Below are positions 1 through 6,336 of a stretch of 64,000 nucleotides of DNA, one piece after another. Source of the DNA: Herbidospora daliensis. Its GTDB lineage: Bacteria > Actinomycetota > Actinomycetes > Streptosporangiales > Streptosporangiaceae. Positions within the stretch are counted from its first letter, which is position 1, and every line of letters begins with the position of its first letter. The notes below the pieces were generated by a model. The model ran no database searches. It was not told the DNA's origin and worked only from the letters and a program-made list of their open reading frames with translations. Made by a program: the position numbers and the translations under genes. The stretch is from positions 372,001 to 436,000 of the forward strand of contig NZ_BBXF01000004.1 of assembly GCF_001570585.1 (NCBI RefSeq), read 5' to 3'.

Positions 1-258
1 CTCGGCGTACTGCTCGAAGAGGGCGCCCGCGCGCCGGAGCACCGCGGCGCGTTCCTCGAAGTTGGTCGCCGCCCACTCCTTCTGCGCCTGGGCGGCCCGG
101 CGGGTGGCGGCCCGCACGTCCTCGGCGCCGGCGACGCCGATCCGGCCGAGTTCGCCGCCGGTGGCGGGCTCGACCACGGCCGCGTCACCCGCTTGGGAGG
201 CGACCCAGCCGTCGCTGTAGATCCGGCCGGTCCAGAGTTTGGGGTCCAGCAGGGACAT
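1..258 (-). CDS. Aldehyde dehydrogenase, benzaldehyde-dehydrogenase-like (N-terminal part, runs off the window)
   Basis: Only the first 86 codons are inside the window; the gene continues beyond base 1. The ATG at 258 follows an AGGAGG ribosome site. The protein starts MSLLDPKLWTGRIYSDGW and continues with EPATGGELGRIG and a helix rich in Ala/Arg, the usual N-terminus of NAD(P)-dependent aldehyde dehydrogenases. The opening residues resemble bacterial benzaldehyde dehydrogenases (XylC type) that oxidise benzaldehyde to benzoate. The catalytic Cys and Glu are outside the window. It lies 8 bases after the ThDP-enzyme gene on the same strand, so the two are probably co-transcribed. The specific substrate is inference from the N-terminus and the neighbour. 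Confidence 0.75.
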   Translation of the reverse strand, partial: MSLLDPKLWTGRIYSDGWVASQAGDAAVVEPATGGELGRIGVAGAEDVRAATRRAAQAQKEWAATNFEERAAVLRRAGALFEQYAE

Positions 259-266
259 GAGACCTC

Positions 267-1790
267 CTACGGAGTGACTGCTATGTCGAGAAGAAGAGGT
301 TCTGACCGTTCTGTCAGGGTGGGGATGACCGCGTCAAGGGTGTCGACGAGGGTGTTCCGGTCGCTGATCTCGACGGCCGCGCACCCCTGGGCCCGCGCCA
401 GCCCCGCGAGGCTGATCCCGGGGAAGTCCGAGAGCACCACGAACAGCGCCCCGACGCCGTAGTGGGCGGCGCTCCAGAGGGCCTGGACGCCGTACATGGC
501 CGACCCGTCGCCGACGACCGCCACCACCGGACGGGCCGGCAGCGCCATCCGCAACCCGGTCGCCGCCGGGAGCGCGAACCCGGGCCCGCCCGTCGCGGCC
601 GAGACCAGTCCGAGCGGACGCCGGGCGGGCAGCAGCCGGTGCAGGTCGGGCCGCGACGACGGGGTCTCCTCGACCACGACCGTCTCCGGGGGCAGCCGTT
701 CGGCCAGCGCCGCCAGCACGTGGGCGGCCCGGAACCCCTCGCCGGGCTCCGGGACGACCCTGTCGACCGCGCGCGGATCGCGCGGCCGCACCAGCTCCGC
801 CAGCCTCCGGGCGGCCACCCCCGGATCGGCCCGCAACGCGACCTCCGCCGAGCTGCGGTGCAGTTCTGCGGCGTCGTCGGAGATGACCGCGACGGTGGTG
901 CCGGGCGGGGTGGACGACCCCTCCCGGTAGGGGTGCTGGCGGAACGCCGCCGCCCCCACCACCAAAACCACGTCGTGGCCGCCGAGCGCGCGGCCCAGCG
1001 CCGGGCGGTCGGCCGGGAGCACCCCGGCGAACAGCCGGTGGTCCTGCGGGAACCCGGCGCGGGTGCCCGACGGCTCCTGGAACACCGGCGACCCGAGCCG
1101 CTCGGCCAGCGCGACCAGCCCCGCCCAGGCCGCCGGGGAGTCGGCGCCGGTGCCCGCGACCAGCGCCGGCGACCGGGCGTCGTCGAGCAGTTCGGCCACC
1201 GGGGCGAGCTCGCCGTCGCCGACCGTCCGGGTCCTGACCACCTGCCGCGGGGCCGGGATCCCGAGGCCGGAGCCGGGGGCGTCCCAGTCGTCCTCCGGCA
1301 CGACGACCAGCGCGGGGCCGCGCCCGGTCACCGCCTCGTGGCGGGCCCGCGCGACGGCGGCCGGGACGTCCTGCGCCCGCGACGGGGCGCTCACCCACAC
1401 GGCGTGGTCGCCGGTCAGGAACGGCTCGTCGGCCAGGTGGCGGCGGCCCGGCCGGCCGACCAGCACGACCAGGGGCGCGCGGTTGGCCCGCGCGGTGGCC
1501 AGCGCGCCGACCGCGTTGCCGAGCCCGGTCGCGGCGCGCAGCAGCACCAGCGCGGGGGCGTCGCGGGCGACGGCCCAGCCGGTCGCCATGCCGACCACCG
1601 CGCTCTCGTGCAGCGCCAGCACCGGCCGCAGGTCGGGGGGCCAGCCCGACAGCGGCGGGACCCGGGCCGCGCCGTGGCCGGCGAAGACCGTGGTCAGCCC
1701 CGTCTCCCGGAGCAGCGCGACGACCTCCTCACGGACACCGCATGGTGATCTGTCCAGGATCAGGTCCTCCAGTCCGGCTCGGATCCGCAC
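267..1790 (-). CDS. ThDP-dependent benzoylformate-decarboxylase-like protein with altered active site
   Basis: 507 residues in the three-domain layout of ThDP enzymes (acetolactate synthase/benzoylformate decarboxylase group). It aligns without gaps to the known benzoylformate decarboxylase (BFD) N-terminus: the ThDP-activating Glu is present (ALHES, E62) and VPEDDWD matches the end of the PYR domain. However, the residues at the positions of BFD Ser26 and His70 are Ala41 and Arg85; His281 appears retained (FRQH). The cofactor motif begins normally (GDGS at 427) but runs VVLSDFPGISL where relatives have an NN-containing segment about 20 residues longer, so the Asn metal ligand is gone. The start is GTG at 1790 with GGAAAG upstream; no ATG is available nearby. 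It is co-directional with the aldehyde dehydrogenase and divergent from the IclR gene. Family is clear; activity is doubtful. Confidence 0.8.
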   Translation of the reverse strand: MRIRAGLEDLILDRSPCGVREEVVALLRETGLTTVFAGHGAARVPPLSGWPPDLRPVLALHESAVVGMATGWAVARDAPALVLLRAATGLGNAVGALATARANRAPLVVLVGRPGRRHLADEPFLTGDHAVWVSAPSRAQDVPAAVARARHEAVTGRGPALVVVPEDDWDAPGSGLGIPAPRQVVRTRTVGDGELAPVAELLDDARSPALVAGTGADSPAAWAGLVALAERLGSPVFQEPSGTRAGFPQDHRLFAGVLPADRPALGRALGGHDVVLVVGAAAFRQHPYREGSSTPPGTTVAVISDDAAELHRSSAEVALRADPGVAARRLAELVRPRDPRAVDRVVPEPGEGFRAAHVLAALAERLPPETVVVEETPSSRPDLHRLLPARRPLGLVSAATGGPGFALPAATGLRMALPARPVVAVVGDGSAMYGVQALWSAAHYGVGALFVVLSDFPGISLAGLARAQGCAAVEISDRNTLVDTLDAVIPTLTERSEPLLLDIAVTP

Positions 1791-1810
1791 GGCTTTCCAC
1801 AGAGGGCGGA

Positions 1811-1889
1811 GTTCGTCATCCGAACGATGGTTCTCCTGGCGAACGATGGCACATTGTTCGCATAGAGAACAATGGTTCGTTATGGGAAC
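1811..1889. promoter_or_regulatory. Cluster of GAAC/GTTC inverted repeats, probable IclR-family operators
   Basis: The gap between the divergent ThDP-enzyme gene and the IclR gene holds a run of related palindromes: GTTCG-tcatc-CGAAC (1811-1825), GAACgatgGTTC (1822-1833), GCGAACgATG-gca-CATtGTTCGC (1839-1861), GAACaatgGTTC (1867-1878) and GTTC-N7-GAAC (1875-1889). IclR regulators bind such inverted repeats next to their own divergent target genes, so this is the likely autoregulatory and target control site. Confidence 0.6.
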
Positions 1890-1915
1890 GATACGAGGCG
1901 CTAGAGTGCCGGACT

Positions 1916-2680
1916 ATGGCTGAGGAATTCGTGCAGTCGCTGGCGCGCGGCCTGGCGGTCATCCGCGCGTTCGACGGGTCCTCTCCCGAGCTGACCCTGA
2001 GCGAGGTCGCCAAGAAGACCGAGCTCACGCGGGCGGCGGCACGCCGGTTCCTGCTGACGCTGGTCGACCTCGGCTACGTCCGCACCGACGGCCGGCTGTT
2101 CTCGCTGGCGCCCCGGGTGCTCGAACTCGGCTACGCCTACCTGTCGAACCTGTCGCTGCCCGACGTCGCCTTCCCGCACCTCGAACACCTCGTCGGCGAG
2201 GTGCACGAGTCGGCGTCGGTCTCGGTGCTCGACGACACCGACATCATCTACGTCGCCCGGGTGCCCACCACCCGCATCATGCGGGTCACCATCGCGATCG
2301 GCACCCGCTTCCCGGCCCACTGCACGTCGATGGGCCGGGTCCTGCTCGCCGGGTTGCCCCCCTGCGACCTCGACGCCTACTTCGCCAAGGCCGACCTGGT
2401 CCGGATGACCGACCGCACCCTCACCTCGGAGGCGGACCTGCGCGGGGTGCTGGCCGAGGTCCGCGACAGCGGCTACGCGCTGGTCGACCAGGAGCTCGAA
2501 GACGGCCTGCGGTCGATCGCCGTGCCGGTCCGCGACCGGGCCGGCCGGGTGGTCGCGGCCGTCAACCTGTCGTCGCACGCCAGCCGCACGTCGCTGGAGT
2601 CGGCCCGGCGCGACCTGCTGCCCCCGCTGCGCGCCGGAGTGGCGAAGATCGAGACCGACCTCCACGCCACCCAGCGCTGA
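1916..2680 (+). CDS. IclR-family transcriptional regulator (PcaR/PobR-like)
   Basis: 254 residues from the ATG at 1916. The N-terminus EFVQSLARGLAVIRAFD is typical of the PcaR/PcaU/PobR group that controls aromatic catabolism; the winged helix-turn-helix (about residues 8-70, with SEVAKKTELTRAAARRFL) is followed by the IclR effector-binding domain with SVSVLDDTDIIYVARVP and GTRFPAHCTSMGRVLLAG. The reading frame is open further upstream, but that stretch covers the palindrome cluster and lacks the family pattern, so I chose MAEEF as the start even though its ribosome site is weak. It is divergent from the ThDP-enzyme/aldehyde-dehydrogenase pair, which it most likely controls in response to an aromatic acid (inference). 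Confidence 0.85.
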   Translation: MAEEFVQSLARGLAVIRAFDGSSPELTLSEVAKKTELTRAAARRFLLTLVDLGYVRTDGRLFSLAPRVLELGYAYLSNLSLPDVAFPHLEHLVGEVHESASVSVLDDTDIIYVARVPTTRIMRVTIAIGTRFPAHCTSMGRVLLAGLPPCDLDAYFAKADLVRMTDRTLTSEADLRGVLAEVRDSGYALVDQELEDGLRSIAVPVRDRAGRVVAAVNLSSHASRTSLESARRDLLPPLRAGVAKIETDLHATQR

Positions 2681-2681
2681 C

Positions 2682-3887
2682 CTAACCCCGGGGCGGGGTG
2701 AGCGGCCGCCACAACAACGCCCCCGACACCAGCACCAGCCCGCCGCACACGGCGATGGCGTGGTGCACGGCGACCAGTTCGGCCAGGCCCCCGGCCACCA
2801 CTCCGCCGAGCCCCTGGACGGTCATCATCCCCGACCCCTGCAGCCCGAACGCCAGCCCGCGCCGCTCCTCCGGCACCGCGTCGACGAAGGGCCGCTGCAA
2901 CATCAGCTGGTACGCCAGCCCGGTCCCCGCCAGGAACGCCAGGATCCCGGCCCACCACGGCCCCGGCGCGGTCACGAACCCGATGAGCGGCACGCCCATC
3001 AGCGCGACCAGCGGCAGCCCGAGCCGGGCGCGACCGGCCGGCGAGACGAAGCGCCCGACGACGAACTCCCCGAAGCCCATCCCGGCCGCCGTCGCGGCCA
3101 GCACGAACCCGGCCGCCCCGGCCTGCCCCATCTCGGTCAGGTAGGGGATGAAGACGGCCTCGGAGCCGACCATGAACATCAGCGGCAACCATCCGGCCAG
3201 CAGCAGCCCCCGGATGGTCCGGTCGGTCAGCAGCTCCCAGTTGCCGCGCAGCGTGGCGCGCACCGCGCCGGTCCCGTCGGCGACCGCGCGGGCCGGCCGG
3301 TTCGCGACGCCGAACCTGATGAGCGGCACGGCGGCCAGCGAGAGCCCGGCGGTGATCAGCAGCGCCCCCTCGGGCCCGGTCAGCGCGAGCATCGCCCCGC
3401 CGACCGCGAGCCCGGCGATCTGCGCCCCGGCCCCCGTCATGGTGAACAGGGCCCGGCCGAGCACGAACCGGTCGCCGTCGAGGATGTCGGGCAGCACCGC
3501 GTTGCGGGCCGCCATGAACACGGCGGTGGGCACGCCGGTGACCAGCACGACCGCGAACATCGCCCACACCGGCAGCCCGGCGAACGCCAGGACCAGGCAC
3601 ACCACGACCCGGGTGAGCTCCCCGGTGACCATCAGCACCCGGGGCCTGATCCGGTCGGCCATCGACGACAGGAACAGGCCGCCGAGCATCATCGGCAGGA
3701 AGCCGATCATCCACGAGATGGCCGAGAGCCCGGCCGACTCGGTGCGGTCGTAGACGATGACGGAGAAGGCCAGCATCTTGACCGACTCGCTCAGCGTCAG
3801 CAGCAGCTGGCTGCCGAACAGCGCGCGGAACTCACCGATCCGGAACAGTTCACCGAAGGTCGCGCCCCGGCCGTCAACCACACTCAC
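2682..3887 (-). CDS. MFS transporter
   Basis: 401 residues, mostly hydrophobic, with about twelve membrane segments and the arrangement of the major facilitator superfamily. The loop after segment 2 reads SSMADRIRPRVLM, a form of the G-x-x-x-D-R motif A. The N-terminus (GELFRIGEFRALFGSQLLLTLSES) is typical of actinobacterial drug-efflux-like permeases. The GTG at 3887 is chosen as start; a second in-frame GTG lies two codons on. It starts 24 bases after the stop of the solute-binding lipoprotein gene on the same strand, so joint transcription is likely, and converges on the IclR gene with one base between the stops. Substrate unknown. Confidence 0.8.
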   Translation of the reverse strand: MSVVDGRGATFGELFRIGEFRALFGSQLLLTLSESVKMLAFSVIVYDRTESAGLSAISWMIGFLPMMLGGLFLSSMADRIRPRVLMVTGELTRVVVCLVLAFAGLPVWAMFAVVLVTGVPTAVFMAARNAVLPDILDGDRFVLGRALFTMTGAGAQIAGLAVGGAMLALTGPEGALLITAGLSLAAVPLIRFGVANRPARAVADGTGAVRATLRGNWELLTDRTIRGLLLAGWLPLMFMVGSEAVFIPYLTEMGQAGAAGFVLAATAAGMGFGEFVVGRFVSPAGRARLGLPLVALMGVPLIGFVTAPGPWWAGILAFLAGTGLAYQLMLQRPFVDAVPEERRGLAFGLQGSGMMTVQGLGGVVAGGLAELVAVHHAIAVCGGLVLVSGALLWRPLTPPRG

Positions 3888-3911
3888 CGGGCGATGTTAT
3901 GACAAACCGGT

Positions 3912-5183
3912 CTATTGGCCACTGTTTTTCGCCGCCAGCACCAGAGCCCGCTGCAGCTCCGCGACGTCGGGCTTCTCCATGAAGATGCCGACCGCGTCGT
4001 TGATGGCCGCCCGCCAGCCGTCGTTGGCGACGACGCCGTGCTGGATCGACCCGGCCAGTTCGTCGCGCGACCACTCGCTCAGGCTCCACGCCAGGTAGTT
4101 GCGGTAGAGAGAGGTGTCGGCGTCGCGGCGGGCCGGGATCGAGCCCTTGATCGGGTTGAACGTGTCCTGCCCGGCCTTGCTGGCGGCCACCTTGAGCCAG
4201 GCCACCGCGCCCTCGCGGTTGGGGGCGCCGCGCGGCAGCGTGAAGCTGTCGGACAGCCACATGAACGTGCCCTCGGTGCCCGGCGAGGCGACCCAGTCGA
4301 AGTCGGTCTTCGAGGTCTTGCCGAGCCCGGTGTCGGGCTTGTTGTGGAAGTAGGCGTAGGCCCAGTCGCCCATCACGGTGAAGGCGGCCTCGCCGTCGGC
4401 CACCTGCTTGGCGGCCGGCTGCCAGTCGGTCTGCGGCGGCCCGGTCATCGCGAGGATCGCCGCGAAGTCGGTCAGCGCCTTCTTCACCGCCGCGCCGCTC
4501 CAGTCGGCGTCGGCGCTCCACAGCTTGTTGTACGCCCGCGTCCCGAGCGACCCCAGCAGCACCGACTCGAAGAGGTGCACGACCGTCCACTGCGGCCCGA
4601 TGGCCAGCGGGATCCGGCCGGTGTCGCGGACCTTGCCGAGCGCGTCGACGAACTGCGGGATCGTGCGCGGGGCGGCGGTCACCCCCGCGGCCTTGAGCGC
4701 GCCCGGGTTGAACCACAGGACGTTGGAGCGGTGGATGTTCACCGGGACGGAGTAGATCTCCCCGTGGACGGAGATCTGCTCGACGAGCTGGGGCGGGAAG
4801 ACGTCGCGCAGCTTCAGTTCGTCGTACAGGAAATTGAGGGGTTCGAGCTTGCCGGCGGTGATGTAGCCCTGGAGCTCGGCGCCGGCGTGCCCCTGGAAGG
4901 TGTCGGGGGGCTGGTTGGCCTGGAGCTTGCTGGCTAACAGGGCGCGGGCCTGGTCGCCCGAGCCGCCTTCGACGGCGGCGTCGACGAACGTGTAGCCGGG
5001 GTTCTGCTTCTCGAACAGCTTGCGCATCGCCATCAGGCCGGGGCCCTCACCGGGGCCCGTCCACCACGAGAACACCTCGACGCGCTGCTTGCCGGAGGGT
5101 TCGGGGGTCTGCGCCGCCTCGTTCGAGCACGACGTCACCAATACGAGCAGCGCCGCGGCGACCGCGGTCCATCGTCGCCTCAT
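3912..5183 (-). CDS. ABC-type sugar-binding lipoprotein (family 1 extracellular solute-binding), orphan
   Basis: 423 residues from ATG 5183, preceded by GGAGG. The signal peptide MRRRWTAVAAALLVLVTSC ends in a lipobox with the lipidated Cys at residue 19. The mature part has FSWWTGPGEGPGLMAMRKLF and later features of family 1 solute-binding proteins of the glucose/mannose type (GDQARALLASKLQANQPPD, VNIHRSNVLWFNP, PRGAPNREGAVAWLK). Such proteins deliver sugars to an ABC importer, but no permease or ATPase gene lies nearby; the flanking genes are an MFS permease and a degenerate adenylation protein. It therefore either serves a transporter encoded elsewhere or has another role. Confidence 0.85.
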   Translation of the reverse strand: MRRRWTAVAAALLVLVTSCSNEAAQTPEPSGKQRVEVFSWWTGPGEGPGLMAMRKLFEKQNPGYTFVDAAVEGGSGDQARALLASKLQANQPPDTFQGHAGAELQGYITAGKLEPLNFLYDELKLRDVFPPQLVEQISVHGEIYSVPVNIHRSNVLWFNPGALKAAGVTAAPRTIPQFVDALGKVRDTGRIPLAIGPQWTVVHLFESVLLGSLGTRAYNKLWSADADWSGAAVKKALTDFAAILAMTGPPQTDWQPAAKQVADGEAAFTVMGDWAYAYFHNKPDTGLGKTSKTDFDWVASPGTEGTFMWLSDSFTLPRGAPNREGAVAWLKVAASKAGQDTFNPIKGSIPARRDADTSLYRNYLAWSLSEWSRDELAGSIQHGVVANDGWRAAINDAVGIFMEKPDVAELQRALVLAAKNSGQ

Positions 5184-5255
5184 CGCGGCCGACCTCCGGG
5201 TGTGAAATGGCAGCCCATCAACCCACCACCTGAGGTGCCCCGTCAAGCAACGGTT

Positions 5256-5975
5256 CTATATACGGCGAAGCCCGCGTTTGCCGCACTCCACCACGGCCGC
5301 CACCGTCACCCCGAGTTCCCGCCCGCCGCCCGTCACCAGCACCGCCCCCTTGGCGAACGCCAGCCCGCCCAGCACGGCCAGGTCGGCCGAGCCCGACGGC
5401 GGCCAGTCGACCAGCACGACGTCGTGTTCGTCGAGGCTGACGTGCCCGTCGAGCAGCGCCATCGCCTCGGTGAACCCGTCGTGGCTGAGCTCGCCCTCCT
5501 CCGCGACCACCGCCGGGCCGCGCGCGGCGGCGACCGGCAGCGGCAGCGGGTCGAGCCCGAGCAGCACCTCGAACTCGGTCGCGCCGTGCCCGCCGCCGAA
5601 CGAGACGACCTGCCGCACCCGCGACGCCTCCGCCGCCGAGACCGCCTCGGCGGCCAGCCTCCTGCCGGTGAACATCAGCCGCACGTCGTGGGCGAGCAGT
5701 TCGGCCGGGTCGGGCACGCCCAGCGGCAGCGCCACCCCACCGGCAGCGACCACCGAGAAGACGGCCGTCAGATGCCCGCTCACGCCGTCGGTGCAGACGG
5801 CGGCGGTCTGCCCGGGGCGGGTCCCCCTCCTGACCAGCCCCGTGGCAGCCCTCCTGACCGTCGCCGCGAGCGTCTCGTGGCTGACGGCCCGGCCTTCGCC
5901 GAAATCGATCAGCGCCGGCCGGTCGGCCCACAGCGCGGATCGGCCGAACACCGCGCCGGTGACCCCTGACTCCAT
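5256..5975 (-). CDS. Degenerate adenylate-forming (AMP-binding) domain protein, no P-loop
   Basis: 239 residues from ATG 5975. Residues 1-110 follow the N-terminal subdomain of acyl-CoA ligases (ALIDFGEGRAVSHETLAATVRRAATGLVRRG, then AAVCTDGVSGHLTAVFSVVAAGGVALPL). Where the ATP-binding P-loop (TSGTTGxPKG) should stand, at about 153-163, the sequence is GPAVVAEEGELSHDGF: only the trailing LSH is kept. The protein then runs through the segment equivalent to PLFH...GATLVL and stops, lacking the rest of the large domain and the whole C-terminal domain. Adenylation activity is therefore unlikely. It is co-directional with the lipoprotein gene 72 bases downstream. It could be a decayed ligase or a pseudoenzyme that binds an acyl ligand. 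Confidence 0.6.
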   Translation of the reverse strand: MESGVTGAVFGRSALWADRPALIDFGEGRAVSHETLAATVRRAATGLVRRGTRPGQTAAVCTDGVSGHLTAVFSVVAAGGVALPLGVPDPAELLAHDVRLMFTGRRLAAEAVSAAEASRVRQVVSFGGGHGATEFEVLLGLDPLPLPVAAARGPAVVAEEGELSHDGFTEAMALLDGHVSLDEHDVVLVDWPPSGSADLAVLGGLAFAKGAVLVTGGGRELGVTVAAVVECGKRGLRRI

Positions 5976-6055
5976 GTCCGTGACCGTACGGGCCGGGCTC
6001 CCGCGCCGGAATCCGCATAACTGTGTAGCGGGGTGTGTAAAGCGAGCGCGTGGAC

Positions 6056-6083
6056 GGGCCCGGGTCCTGCGCGACCCGGGCCC
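6056..6083. terminator. Perfect 11-bp GC hairpin in the 5976-6327 gap
   Basis: GGGCCCGGGTC, a six-base loop CTGCGC, then GACCCGGGCCC. It lies downstream of the LuxR gene and upstream of the degenerate adenylation gene, both on the minus strand, and probably ends LuxR transcription although no clear T-run follows. The rest of this roughly 350-base gap holds no supported gene. Confidence 0.5.
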
Positions 6084-6300
6084 GCGGGCCACCTGCCCCC
6101 GGTCTCGGTCTCCACCCCTCCGAGGTGACCTCGACCGGCGTGACGGGCATGCGGCCGTTTCCAGATGCCCCCCTGACGTCCGGCTTCAGTAGGCATCCGC
6201 CCTCGCGGGCCTGGTGGCGGCCACGGAGTCGCCGCCCCCGACCACGGATTCACCGTAGATCGGCGCGGGCCGCCCTCACATCGGCGAATGTGCGCACGTG

Positions 6301-6336
6301 GGTGTGTAGAAGGGACGCGGCGGGCGTCTACACACC
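6301..6336. repeat. Inverted repeat across the LuxR stop codon
   Basis: GGTGTGTAGA (6301-6310) and TCTACACACC (6327-6336) form a perfect 10-bp stem with a 16-base loop. The right arm contains the TAG stop of the LuxR gene. It may be a weak terminator or an RNA-stability hairpin; no U-run is seen. Confidence 0.45.
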
